64,000 bases of DNA from Aquila chrysaetos chrysaetos. Lineage: Eukaryota; Chordata; Aves; Accipitriformes; Accipitridae. The DNA lies in contig NC_044004.1 of NCBI RefSeq assembly GCF_900496995.4, forward strand, positions 79,057,538 to 79,121,537, given 5' to 3'. This document shows positions 21,801-35,295 of the stretch, one piece after another. Made by a program: the position numbers and the translations under genes. Numbering within the stretch: the first letter of the stretch is position 1; each line of letters begins with the position of its first letter. The notes beneath the pieces were generated by a model. The model saw nothing but the letters and a program-made list of their open reading frames with translations. It did not search any database and was not told where the DNA came from.

Positions 21801-24800
21801 CCTTTTTAGAAGATAAGCTTGAATGAAAAACATGTTATCTGCAGGATTCAGCATAGAGATAACAAGGCACAGCGTAATGGATTACCCAAATGCGCTGCTC
21901 CGACGTGATCTTACTTCTTGTGTTGGAAGGAACGTGAGTCAGCGAAGAGGTGCCCGTGCCGAGGCTGGGGCTGCCCAGAGAAGCTCCCCAGCGCCAGGGA
22001 CACGCCATAGCTGTGCCCAACTCCTACCAGGGCAAGCCCCGGTCCCCTCCCCTCCTTCCCTTTGTACCCTGGTTTCTGTGTGGAAAAAAAGAGCACATGC
22101 GGGTCAGGAAAGAGCCAAGAAGCATTCTTACCACATCCTAGTGAGGCCGAAGGACCGCAGACTACATTGCAGCATATATCTATATAGCCCAGGTATACGC
22201 TGTAGCCCCTGTATTTCATTTTGATCCAGATAAGGATTCAATTTGAAGAGCTCACTTCTTCATAACACTTCAAAACCTGGAAGGCACTACTGGAATGCAT
22301 CCGTGTTATCTGTTTGTAATGATCCCAACAGACACCTGGATTTAGTGTTTTATTTTTATTATGGATCACCTACCAGATGGTTTAAATGAAAACACTTCAA
22401 GTGATGAATAGCTCATGGATTCTTCATGTCACTTTAAAGGTTTGCTTTTCTGAATTTGCATTGTGCAAGTGGTCCCTCATATGTGTTTTGTTGCTGATTC
22501 TCTTCTCCAGTTTACAAACCACCAAATCTACAAGCTGCTTTCAGAATAATCACATCTACCTGTAAAGTGTGAATACTTCTGCCAGTACACATGGGCATCT
22601 CCACTGCTGTCTCTTTCTACAAACAGAAATTCACTGGGAAGTTAATGTAAGGCTTTCTGTATGGAGCCAAAAGGGAAACTGGGGGGGTTTAGTGGAACAA
22701 ATGCAATTTCTTTTTCCTTCATTCAGCTCTAATTAAAATTAATATCACTTTGGCTCATACTAACACCGTTAACTGTAACAAAATTAATAGTTCAAACTTT
22801 CAGCTCACTAAGCTTAGATACTGTTGCACATATGGTATGTGATCACTGACTGTTCCTGATAAAAGCCCATATGGGCTACAACAACTATGCAACAAAGACA
22901 GCAATGCTTTAGCCTCGCTTCTTCTTGTTATTTAACTTGTTTCTCGGTTTCACTCTACTTTTAACTGTGAGATATTTGCTGTCTATTGTCTCTTTCCCCC
23001 TTATGCATAGTCTCTTCTCACAGTCATCACAGCTCCTCTAGCAGCCACCACTCAGGTCATTCTGCCTTTACAACCCAGATTCACACCGCTGTCAGCAACA
23101 CTGCCCTTCCACCGCACTGTGCTGGCCAGCCTCCTGGCTGGCAGTACAGAGGTATTTTCTTTTACAGTCTGCTGCAACAAACAGAAATATAAACTTCATT
23201 CTAAAAAGGTACAAAGCCTGACTGCTAAACAGCATCCAGCAGAGGCACGAGCTGCCAGCAGACCCAGATCTAGCTGTGGCAGCGTGTGCCCTCTGGGCTG
23301 CCGGCATGAGCAGCAGGAGGGAAGCAGCTGGGATGAGCCGGGAGCTGGGGGACAGGGCTGGAGAGATGCCTGCAGGCATAGGGAGTACAATATCACTCAA
23401 CATACTGTGTCTGTTTGAAGTCAAAACACCCTTCAGACTGAGTACGGGATGTATATCTGAGCTCAGCAAAGATGTCCAGAACAGATCATATCCAGCCTTG
23501 GTTTGGGGAATGGCAAAGGGAAGTTCTGTATCCGTGTTGTGGTGCAGGTTTGGCGAGATGCCTGGCATGTAAGCATGCACGTACAGGCGCACACAAGTGT
23601 GGACCTCCAAAGTGGAGACAAGACACTAGGCCACATGGACCATGGGGCTGACTTGGTCAGCACAACTTGTAGCTGAACTATGTCTTCTGGGCAGTGACTG
23701 GACGGGCAGTTAGGGAGGACAGACAGCTCCTGGCAGCGGGAGCCAGCAGCCCTGGGCCACCAACTCACACAGGAACAAACGCTGCTGGCACTCTTTACTG
23801 GTTTTAGTGTCCCTTCCCTGCTGCATTGCTTGCAAATGTGGACAGCAAGCCACTCTTGCAAAATTCAATCCAAATACACGAAACACAGCTCCCTGACTTG
23901 TGCTTTTCTTATCAGCTCCTTCAGATCAAGTGTAACTCATCAGCCCTTTCTTGCAGCCCTCTTAATGACAGAAGTCTTATTAAATAAAAGCAGCATGACC
24001 AAAGAACCATGCATCTTTACCAGTCTTCTCCAAATGCATCATATTCTTACTACAGCAGTGGCATTAATAACCACTGTCATACCATGCAGTCCTTTGGGAA
24101 ACTGCACTACGTGCCAGTAAGAAACTTTTCTTCAGGTTACTTCCTAAGTGGTCATTAAGAGTCTTTCACAAAAATACATACAACAGGAAACATTCTTCCT
24201 ATTCTTTTTTTAACTTGATTTTGAATAGAAGTATCTTTACTGTTGTTTGTTTGCTTGATAGGTTCTACAGCTGTTGCTCCGAAGGTATGAAATATTCCCT
24301 TCCATCACTTCTAAATTATTTTAAAATCTAATGCTTAAGTTACCCTTCCCCTGAGCTTAACCCATTTTAATAAGTTTTAGATGAATTATGGAAACAAAAT
24401 AAGCATCTCATTCATCTCAAATCTCTTCCCTTACTTTAGCATACCCTTGGAAGACACATGCCCAGAATACATTAAGAATAATAATTACCACTGATGCAAA
24501 TATAACGGTTTAAAGGCATTAAACTGGAATTACTGGGTTTCTGAAATGCAAAGCACATGCCAATGCCAATTCACTTGCTGGAGAAGAAAAGGTATGGGTA
24601 AGAAACCGAGGGGAGTGTTGCTTCAGTGACTGTCCATTTTATGCCTGCAGTTTTTCTGGCAGAAATTGAACACGCTATCTATAGTGGAAGGCTTATACAT
24701 GACAAACACGAGAGTATCAGTTTATTGTGAGCCAGCGCATTTTTGTACCTAAAAAATGTCAGTGAATGCCTATTAGCAGAGTAAGGTCATCCATGCATTG

Positions 24801-26206
24801 AGTCATAAGGATGTTTAAACAGACAACTGTGTTACTTAGTAGGATGCTATTAATAAAGCAAGAGTCAATGTACTGTTCTCCGACCAAACTGAGGAAGATT
24901 ATTCCCAAACACTTTACAGCTTATGCAAGACTTGTGACCGAAACATTTGGCTGTGCATGGTTTAAAGCTTCTTTGGATACATCCCCAAGTGTCTGACAAA
25001 GTGGTTGCTTCTTCCTTCTCAGTCTCGACAGCGGAGCGGGAAGACAGTCACGGCCTCTGTCTCTGCCTTGGCCTCTTTCCCCCCGGGCTCTGGCACCTCT
25101 CTCGGAGGCAGTTCCTCTCAGACCCTTGGGTTCAAGCTTTCCCCTCTCTCCAAGTCTGCTCTGGTAGAATTACAAAACATTTCTCCTTCAGAGGGGTCTG
25201 GTGGTTGTTGGGCTTTTCATATTTTTGTATCACTTTTACACTGGTGGTATCTGAGCACTTTATAGAGATTTTGTATTTCATTCTCCTGACGTGGCCACTG
25301 AATCAGAACCCCATCAGTCCTCTCGTGCTGCCTTTCCTTTCACAAACACACTTTAAGCTGAAAAAGAAGATTTGGCCACATATTCTGACAGCTTGTATTT
25401 TGTTACTTCCTGTCCTCAAGTGCTGTATCTTTATTATACCGACTGTAGAAAGGGATAAAAAAATAGAACTATGCTAAAGCTTAGTTTATATAACACTAAT
25501 TTAATAGGGAGCTATTAAAGGATAGCTAAAATAGAAACATGCCCTTTAGCCCAAAACTTAATTTCAGCTGAACCTGTGCTCTTTCCAACATAACAGGAAG
25601 CCCATGCTAATTCTGTAAAAATGAACTTACATTTACACTTCCTTTTTAGTAGTATTTTCATTATGACTGACAAAAAAAAGTGAAGTTTTAAGCTTAAATC
25701 TTTAAGCAAAAAATATTCCCACAGATATATGACTGTAGTTAATCTTGACTTGAAAATTATTCACTATTAAAAAGCTATTACTTATCAGGATAGTCATAAT
25801 TCTTTGTGTTTTCCTTCATTTTTTGGTTGGTTTTAACACATGCTATTTTTTCAGAAAAGTCTCTTGATTTTACTGAAATCTGAGTTAAGCAGTTTCTTGG
25901 GAGAGAATTTACAACTCAAAAGGTGCTCTAGTTTGTGTTAAATTAAGTGTAAATAACACAGGTGATCTCATGATCAACATGACTTTTAGATACAAAGATC
26001 CCATCACCTACAATATCTTTTGATAGCACCTTCCTTATGGAAGAAATTCTATACTTGAACATGCAGCTTAAAAGGCCACCTTTGGCACATTACAACTTAA
26101 AAATTAAACAGAAATATCATATATTATTTTTGTGTTCAAAAAAATTGTAAGAAAGTGTTTAAAAAAGCAGGAAAATTAAATAGGCTAAACTACAATACAA
26201 AGGCCT
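18851..26206. other. AT-rich non-coding DNA with a few GC-richer patches
   Basis: Nothing gene-like with proper splice sites was found. GC-richer patches lie near 21930-22100 and 22990-23850; they carry long chance open frames on both strands (up to about 172 codons at 23092-23610 minus) with no recognisable domain. A T-run lies near 21326. A 176-codon plus frame at 24947-25477 also looks non-coding (mixed composition, no domain). Confidence 0.55.
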
Positions 26207-26728
26207 TTATAAATAAAATGGAAACAAATAAAAATGTGTATAGATGATCCACATGTATAAGCTTACATATGTAACTATATTCAATACTAGTGTAAAAACC
26301 AGACAGGATCGAAAAGGCGGCCAAATGCTGTACAGCATTCTTACTGGAATTTTAAGAGAGACTTGGTCCAAAAAGCAAGGCGGCACATCTGGTTTGAGGG
26401 GAAAGAATAGTCTATGAAATGTTTTTAAGGGGCTGGCAAAAGATGCAGTGCAGATAAGGCTAAGGTTCATGATCTCAAGATAAGGTCCTGATTTTGGTGG
26501 TGAACCCTCCGCATTCCTACTGGCACACACAACCTCACAAGAGGTAGCTTGTTGTGAAAGATCAGAGGTGCCATGTAGCAGCACTGCAGATGTAAAATTA
26601 GAAGGGGCTTCAAGAGATAAATTTAAGTTCGTTTTCCTCATGATAAAGGAGGATCCTTTCTTCTCTGTCATTCCAGACTCCACTGCCTGCCCATGTAATG
26701 TATTGTAGGACTTCGCTATGCTCATCAT
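26207..26728 (-). other. 173-codon open frame, unidentified, probably non-coding
   Basis: The frame starts MMSIAKSYNTLHGQ and ends in a hydrophobic, aromatic-rich tail (TYVSLYMWIIYTHFYLF). It is long for AT-rich DNA. I see no domain, no good start context, no consensus splice sites and no polyadenylation signal just downstream. It could be chance, an old retrocopy or part of a terminal exon. Confidence 0.2.
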
Positions 26729-29700
26729 TATAAAGTCTTTTCAATGTATAACCTTCCATGCTGCACTTTAAGCTCATTACAGTGTTCTTTTTAAATCAAC
26801 TGTAGCATTTTTTTATTAGATCTATTAAGCACAGGGAAATCAGTAAGCGGTAAGTCCAGGAAGTTAATGCAGATGTTTTCTAAATCTTCTCTGATTGTCT
26901 TACTTGTACATGGCTGGATGGGACCCTGTCCTTATTACAGGGGTTTACAGAGCTATGGCCTCACTAGCCAACTGGATAAGAATTTTCTGCTGCAAGTAGT
27001 TCAAAAGGCAGCTGCAAAGCCGTCTTCCCAGGACCACGTTGCAAAGAGCAGGGCTGGCCTGGGAGCAGAAGTGACATGCTAGAGACATGTCATGGTGTCC
27101 TGAAGACACTAGGAAGCATTGAGGCTCTTGGGACAGTCATAGGATGCTGCCTTAGCTTAGAAATGTCTGCAGGGTGCTTATAAGGGAGAGGCTTAGAATT
27201 GGGAAGAAACATTTTTACGAGTCAGCTCCTTGATGCTGTGAGCTACAGTGGCTGTCTTGCAGCTCATGGGGGTGCAGGACAGAAATCCCACAATAACCAG
27301 CTCCTGGCAGGAGCCATGACCCCAGCACCGGCACTCGTGAGCTCAGCGGGGCTCAATGCTTTCAACACAGACAGAATTTCTCTCTTTGTGTTTCCGTAAA
27401 CTAAGTATCTTGTGTTTCTAATGCTTAGTAAATGCAGTTAAGCTCAGCTAGGACTCTTATCTTCCACAAAGGTGTCTCTGCTGACAGCTAGGCTACCAGG
27501 ACCGTGCTGTTTTGTAAACTGCCCATTTCCTCTTCCTTTCCATTGTGAGCAGTGGAATCCCAGCCTGTTATGAACAAATTCATTGCACACAGTAAGTAAA
27601 TATTTGTTGTACCAAGTCTCATAGTTGTTCCTCTATTATTTTTTTCACAATCATTAAAACTCGATTATGGCTCAATATTGGTCTTGTCATCTCCACTTTG
27701 CCTACACAATAGCACAGCAAGACTGTTACTTAACATTTTGAAACACTTTCACACTCACATAGCTGAAACAACATTTCATTTGGTAGAGACCCTAAATCCA
27801 TGCGGAGGGAGAACAAGAGAAGGAATAGGGGTCCACAGAAACCTGCCAGGTTGCAGACCCAGCATCTCAGCTGATGAAAATGATTCCCTAGCTTCCAGGG
27901 TGGAACCAGGTACATCCATACAAACAGGCATGGGCTGTAAACTGTAACATGATTTAAGTCTTCTGAACTCTTATACAACTATTTCATATTTGTAGAGCTA
28001 CTACACAGTTGGTTTCAGAAAAATAGCTAAGAGTTATTGTTCCACCAGTTAAAAGCAAGTAGTATGTGACAGTTAAATCAAAAAGGGACCAAGAAAGTGT
28101 GGAAGAAGCAGCCCTAGAAATAGATCTTCACTTCCCAAATGTTACTGCAACAACTGAAAAAAATCTTTGCAACAAAATAATCACTGGCAAAGAGGTCTGT
28201 TTCCCCAGAAGAGGTCTCGACGTCTCTGAATGAGTCAGGGGTCACTTGAAACAGAGGAAAAACCTGCTGTGATGACCAGTTCTATGCACTTTATCACAAA
28301 ATGTAGGAATTTCCCACAATTATGCTTTGCAAGTAAGTTACCATCAACATAACAAACACATTCAGACTTTACATGTGAACAGAGGTATTTCTGGGATCTT
28401 TGAAGAGGGAGAAAATGTAATGTGATTAGAGTTGCTCAGAAGATAGCCATAAAAGAACTTCCTGTTTGAAAGGATTTTGCCCACATCTCCTACCAAGAAT
28501 AATACTAAACAATAACAATAATTGAGATTTCTGCGGGGCCTTTGACCCAAGGAGCTTACAGAACAAAAGAAGAATTCCTTCTTAGTTATCCAGGGTTTTG
28601 TTTTGTTTTATAATCAGGGACTCAAGGGCAATGCTCCAACTTCAAGCCATGCCTCTTGGTGCGGGACGGTGCTGACATTCACGACATCCATCAGGGATGC
28701 TGGAAAGACTGTGCCTGACAGACAAAATGCCTATGGTCATCCACTCACTACAATATAATCAAAATCCCTCGGCGCTGGCACAGGGAGACCTCCTTCGCTT
28801 CATGCACTTTTCTTAGAGGAGTAACCTGGGCAGTCCTCGTGCTTCTCAAACAGCGGCACTGGAACTGTTGCCATTGCAAATACAGGCACAAGCTACTTTA
28901 AGTATAACTTAGTTTCTAAACATATCTATTCCTCCTATTATTTAACATGCTAACTTGGTATGTGTCTAAATTTAACTATGATTACTATTATTTGGAGTGA
29001 ATAACTCCTTAGTAACCTAACAGCTAATAAAATATATGTTTGTCTGCATTTAAATAGCTTCCCTGCCGGTGTGGAGCTAGTTCCTGTGCTAACAGCACCT
29101 CGCATTTTACTGAAGGGCAGTTCCTCTAGTCCACTGCTCTTAACTTGCAACAATCACAAATTGTAAGGACTGAATTGCATGCTCTGAAACTAATAAATAA
29201 CAGAACAAAATAATAGATAGATAGATGTCCCATTTGAAAGAGATGGGGAGGCCAGAACATGCCCAGTCTGCGTGGAGTTAAAGGGCCTAAGAGTAGGACG
29301 CAGCTCCAGCTCCTTCCTCCGTCTCTTCCTAGTAGCCAAATTTCAAGTCTGAGTGTGCTCATGTGGACGGCTGCCTCTGTTTAAGAGCAAATTAATTACA
29401 GGCATATTGGAAATGTGAACAAATTAAAACCCCTCGTGCTTCACACGCTCTTGCTTTATGTATTTGTGTCCTCTGTTTTGAATTTCCCAAGAGAAAACGA
29501 ACAATTAAAACTAGATGGTTTGCGACGCAAAATTTCCTAGAGACTGTAAGTAGCTGTGCTAGAGATGACACATGGCTGTGAGAAGGCAGCCAGAAGCTTG
29601 TAAAAGAATAATTGAAAGGATTAATGGGGAGTACCATATGCTCACAATTTGAATCTGGCCACAGGCAGTACAGAGTATGCAGAGATTTCTAGCACAGCAC

Positions 29701-31796
29701 GAGGCCAGAAAAGGTCACGGGCACCAATATCTCTAGAAGTCGAGAGAATAAACCTCAAATGAAAAAGACTAGCTATATGTAGGACACGGGTGTTACTCGA
29801 TGAAGGATCTGGACAGATGAGTCCTAGAGGATTTTGCTCCATCTGTCCAAGACATTTCTGCAAATCCAGCTGTGAGGGGCTGGGGACAGATCAGGAATTG
29901 TTCGTCTGCCTCAGCCACCACTGGCTGCAGCCCAGTTTTTAAGCTAAAACACTCCACCTCTGTGGGTTTTATGCTAAAACAAGGACTTTTAACTGGAGTG
30001 TTGACAATGAAGACACATACCCTGCTCTGATGCTGTTGCAGTGGAGCAGGGAGTGCTGGGCTGCTCCAGTATGCCAGGAGCCCCTGCCAGCCCAGCTTTT
30101 AGGGTCCCACAGGAGGTGGAAGGGTGGTCTTGTAAGGGCAGCATGGCTGGTTTACCACAGACTTGGTGTGTGACAGTAAGTGCCTGCTGTATCACTACAC
30201 CCCGAGCACACACGAGTGGAGTCACGGGAGAGGAGACTTCTTCCAAGTTCTGCCCAGACACACCAGGGCTGTTCATAGCCTGGCCTAGAAGAGGAGATTA
30301 GAGCTGCTTCTCACACGCTTGCATTTTCTTTCATCTTATTGTACATCTAGAAACAACACACCTGAAGAAATAAACCCAATAAAAAACAGAGGTAAGGTGT
30401 TTACTGTCAGTATACCCTTTTACTCTGAGATAAATGGTTAAACTCTTCCCAAAATATCTGAACACCAAAGACAAAGCTGCTTTTGTGATAGAAAGCTCAG
30501 TAAAGATGTGGGACTCAACTCTCCTGCATACTCAACTCTCTTCTCTGAGCTCATAGCCAAGAACAGGACACACTGGGAGAACCTAAACACTGGCAGTACA
30601 GCAGAGGTAAAGCAATGCTTGCCTGCTATATAAGGAATAGATCTTCAGGCTAGCAATCTCAGCAAAAGGAGGAAGACGTACTAATAAAGTACTATAAATA
30701 CAGAAGTGTTTATAGGACATGTTATATAACACCTCTCTTCAAGCTTCGTGCCTTCCCCTTCGCTGACAAACACCATGAAATGTTTTATCTTACTGCCTCT
30801 TTATATTAAAAGGAATCTAATTTTAAAGACAGAAACTGGGCCAATATCTCATGATTTAAAGCTACAAATTAGCATTCACATGAGCAAAGCATTTGCTTTT
30901 CATTGTGTTCTATTTGCTGTTTCTACCATACCTTTCTTCCCCAAATAATACGCTTTTTTTCTGTTTGCAGAGTTATGCTGAAAGCAGTAGTATTTCCAGA
31001 ATTTCAGAATGCACTTGAGAGAAAAAAACCATGTTTTAAAAATGCACTAATTGGAGAAATACACGAAAAGGCTGAAGTAATTTTTAAGATAGGCAGGGTA
31101 ATAGATGGCATCTGTTGTTCTTGCAAATAAATGTCAAGTAACAAGCCTATGAGCCTAAAATAAAAGATGTGAACAGCTGCTAAACAAAGAGGCCAGAAGT
31201 TATAGCAGAATAAAGTCTTAAGCCTTTTCTTAATACATTGTACGGAAGACAGTCTGGGCTTGCCTGGTTAACACAAGTAGATGATAGTTAGATCCCCATA
31301 TAATCCTCAGGTGGAAAGAAAATGCAAATAAAGTGACACTCCATCCCAACCCATCCAAAAGAGTGAATACAGTAATTATGTTGCTGTCTCAAATAGGTCT
31401 AACTGCCACGCTAAATATAAGATAACTGCACGTACATTTTGAGCATAATGAAGTTTTTACCATTTTCACCAGAAAGATGCGTATTATAATAAGTAGATCT
31501 GCTACCTCTAGGCTTTAAGGACAGTTTTTCTAAATAGTTTGATTTATAATTGCTCGGTCCTGTGCCGGAAAGGAAGAGAAGGCCAGCCACGTAGGAAATA
31601 GCCGACAAAAAGCCCATGCTGTGGGAGTGCATCCCTGGAGTACATGCATGGGAGGGAGCCAGCTTTGTAGCACTGCAAGAGGTTCAGCTGGCAGCACACC
31701 AGGAACATTTTGCTCCCAACTCGGAGTATGGGAAGAGGTTGGAAAATACAGCACCTTCACAATATGTCATTTCTCATTGTAACTAAAAGCTGTCAT
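26729..31796. other. Non-coding DNA, nothing recognised
   Basis: The composition is mixed AT-rich, with a somewhat GC-richer patch near 29880-30300. A short GATA-type repeat lies at 29214-29227. No exon, RNA gene or identifiable mobile element was found. Confidence 0.55.
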
Positions 31797-31985
31797 GGCT
31801 TGAGGGAAGAATGTAGGAAAAAGGAGCAAGAAAGCAAGCATATGGAAAACACGGGACAAGAGAGACTGTGAACTATGGAAGAAAAAAAGCAAGGAAAAGG
31901 GGAGTAGAGTGGGTGGACGAATTAAGAAAGTATAACTAGGAGACAAGAAAAAGGAATAGGAAAGGAGAAAAAGATCAAAGACCAG
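31797..31985 (+). repeat. Strand-biased purine-rich tract
   Basis: For about 190 bases the plus strand is dominated by A and G (for example GAAAAAGGAGCAAGAAAGC and AAAAAAAGCAAGGAAAAGG) with few pyrimidines. It is not a simple tandem repeat. Such tracts can form triplex or unusual DNA structures. Confidence 0.65.
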
Positions 31986-34900
31986 GCTGTTTTTTCCTAG
32001 CACTAAACTAGAAATTGGGCCCATATGACCAGGTCTGGGGCCCAGCAGGGCTGCTCTCAGGAGCAAGTCTAAATCTAGTCAAATCAAGTGCCTGCCCAAG
32101 GCTCGTTTCCACCCACCCATGCCTTACATTAGGTTCTACTGACCACACGTGTCAGTGTCTCCATACAAAAAGACTGATGAGGAAGAACATGTCAGGGGTC
32201 AGAGCAGGGCCTCAGCCAGGAGGTGACACACAGCGATTTGTATCTGGGGAGAGCGTGATTTACAGATTATTTCCATTGTGAATGATACAGTCTCATCCTT
32301 TTACAGATATTAGAACCGCTAACTTGCACTGCTACTCCCAATTTACTCTGACATTAGTTTCCCTGTTTTCCACAGGACTGTCATCTTTCCATTTCTTCAG
32401 CAGATACTTTTCCTGCACTTTCCTTTTCCTTACCATCCCTCCTTTCATAGCCTGAAAAACTCACAGGTAAAGGTGTAAGAAGAGTTGCTCCTTGATTTCC
32501 ACTACACAATGGGCAGGGAAACGTAAGCTGGGGGCAGCAGAAACACCTGGTATCAGGCTGAAGTGCAGAGCTGGCCAGGGAACAAATCCATCTCATGATT
32601 GCATTCGAGGTTTCAAAAATCTGTTTTTGTTTCAATGAGGTATTAAAACAAACACTTTCAAACATTTCTATGAAATGGAATTGTGTTGAAACATCTGTTT
32701 TCTAGCTGAAGACAATTTTTATTACTCTCTCAGTTAGGATATGATCAGGGACTCTGTTCTAGATCCTTCCAATTAAATATTTTGTTAATATCTCCACTAT
32801 ATATTTCAGCCACACCGCAACAGCCTAATTTGTGCACTGATGACAAAAGTATAGTAGATGGGGGGAGGGGGAAGAGTGTTGAAGTGTTTAAGTCCTCCAC
32901 CTACTGATGAGTGGGAAGAACAGCTGCAGCCTTCAAGAGAGGAATAAAAGGGATCACGGCCAGAAGCCTTTGACCTACCTCCAGCCAGTACTGGCTATCT
33001 TGTCCCTTCGTCCCCATCATTCTTCATTATCTCTGTCACTTGCATTTGCTCTAAATTAATCTAGCATTGCTGCCGACACGGGAGCAAATTTGGATGGCAC
33101 CTCACCTTTCCTAAATAGATCTGCTTCCTCTGTTACTAAAAAAAGGGAACTAAATAATGCATCTGTCTTCCAAAACACAGGAACTCACTGGCATTAGTGT
33201 ATCAATGCTGTTTGATGATTTCTTGAACATGCATTTAATGGAGGCTACCTTCTGCAAGGCCACAAGCTACAATACCATCCCTCAGATTAAACATTTATTA
33301 TTCTTTTGCCATTAACAGGTTCTTTTCTTCCTGATTGTAACTCTGTGGAAGACCATGAACTTAACTGACCTTTTCTTAAGGTTACTGCTCAGCTATGTTT
33401 CATATGAAATAACCAGTAAGTCACAAAAAATTCTTTTTGTCTCTACTGTGTATATACCTACAAATAAACTACCTATAGACTCCCTTAATTATGAAAAATT
33501 CCAAGAAAGATGCCATTTATTAAACTGTTCATTAAAAAATAATTTGGTTGATGCATGATTAAAGGATACTTCACATGCACCTATTTCTCAGGAAGAAAGG
33601 AAATCTGAAATCGATACCTGTTTCAAGTTCTATTTCACAAGGCTTAATTTAATTCTTGGCAATGAACCTGAAAATTATTTCAGATTCAAAGAAAAGCAGG
33701 GCTAGGAAAGAAAGAACCAACCTGCAGTAAATGCAACCTTTGTCTGAGGTCCTGGGGTGAGACCTGAGCCTGTTGTCTTCTGAGCTCCTGAAAACATTCC
33801 ACATGGGAAAGAAATACTAGGTATTGGGCTTCCAACCAGCACCAAAAATATGAAAAATGAAGGCTCAGTGGAGGTACAAAAATGTGTTTCACACTAAATA
33901 TTTTTTCCACTTAAGTTCCACCTATAGAAGTAATTTGGATTTGTAAAAGTTTTTTCAAGGGGTCTATTTAGGGACTCACTGTTAAAACCAGGAATATGAA
34001 CCTGTTTCGTTTTTATCACTGTTTTAGTTGAAGTAAAATAAAAAAATTGTGATTTTTCAGTTTTCTAAGATACCCAAATGGGATATTACATTATGATGAA
34101 AGTTATTTTGAAATATTAAAAAAAATTGTTGCTAAGGGTTAAGAACCTATTAAGTAGTGAACTGAAGACTCTTGCTTTTTTTTTATTGAGGAGTCTGAAT
34201 TTTAAATTTCCATGGTTGTTTTTACTATCCCCTCAGCTGTGGAAGTCTTTGGAGTCCAGTAGGGATTCTGAGGATAAATACACTGAACGTTTTGTCTTTG
34301 GTATTTCCTCAGAAGCAGAGAACAATGTTAGAGAAAGCATTACTCCTGTGATCTATCAATTCATTCTAGCATAAGGAATACTATTAAACATTTCCCAGAG
34401 AAAACCAGATTTCAAGTCCCTTAATTTGGACAAACTGTCATTGTGTCTTCTCGATGTCAAATCTGGTATAGGAACTTGATTTCAAGAATGGTCTGTTGTG
34501 GATCCTGCTCAAAGAGTTGAAATTTGAGCTGGACAAAAAGAAAATCTCTAAAACCTTTTCCAATATGTAAATATTTTTTTAGTCTATTTCCAAACACTGA
34601 TCCATGCAGCTCTTGTTGATGCTTCACAGCTAAGCCAAGTTCACATGGTGCTGGGCAGTTCCCCCTTGCCCTCAGGAAAAGGCACAGAGCCAATGGAAAG
34701 GAGAGAAGAAACCAGCAGCAAAAATAAAATGCCACGCTTTCTTCTTCCCCTCCCCTAAATTGCCAATTTACAACATACAACTACTTTTTAATGTTACCTC
34801 TACACATACACCATTCCTATCGCTTCACCTGGGAAGTGAAGGGTGGGAAGTGTCACAGCAGGAAACAGGACAAACCAGCATCTAAGATATGGTCCATATT

Positions 34901-35110
34901 TTACTGAAATACGAGAGAATTTCAGAATGCAAGAATATTACCAGAGTCTTTGCAGAAAGCAGTTTCACTGCGAGTTGTGCTGGACACACGATGCCCTCAT
35001 TGGCCTTGCAATGAGATAACCCAAGTGGAGGACAGAGTTTGGTCTTTGCCGTAGAATCAGAGAAGCACCAGAAAGAGTCCCTTTCCTGCTGGGGCACAGC
35101 AGTCACTCAC
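31986..35110. other. AT-rich non-coding DNA
   Basis: No gene, RNA or mobile element was recognised. The only note is a G-rich stretch near 32860-32875. Open frames here are short and lack domains. Confidence 0.55.
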
Positions 35111-35295
35111 CTGGATCGATCGCTCTCCTCCAACAGCGTCACCTGTTGGGACTGTGCGACTGCCACAAGGCTTGAGGTTCTTCTCTGCATCACAGTATTG
35201 TTGGCGTAGGCTGCAGAACGTTCCTTCTCAGGGGAGGATGTAATAGGCAGATAGAGCATAGATGGATTTTCACATCCTAGCCTAAGCTTGGTAAA
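35111..35295 (-). CDS. Candidate internal coding exon, unidentified gene
   Basis: A long pyrimidine tract and TTTTCAG precede base 35295. The segment is open in exactly one frame for 185 bases (61 codons plus two bases) and ends with CAG before GTGAGT at 35110-35105, a consensus donor. The translation includes KERSAAYANNTVMQRRTSSL and VAVAQSQQVTLLEESD, polar and serine-rich like a cytoplasmic linker. I do not recognise the protein. The frame stops immediately inside the putative intron. No partner exon was found, so it may be a chance arrangement or an exon of a large minus-strand gene or non-coding transcript. Confidence 0.3.

Noticed and set aside
23092-23610. 172-codon minus-strand frame
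   Set aside because: GC-richer patch, overlapping open frames on both strands, low-complexity composition and no domain or splice signals.
24947-25477. 176-codon plus-strand frame
   Set aside because: No domain, no promoter or splice context, and a second overlapping frame of similar quality.
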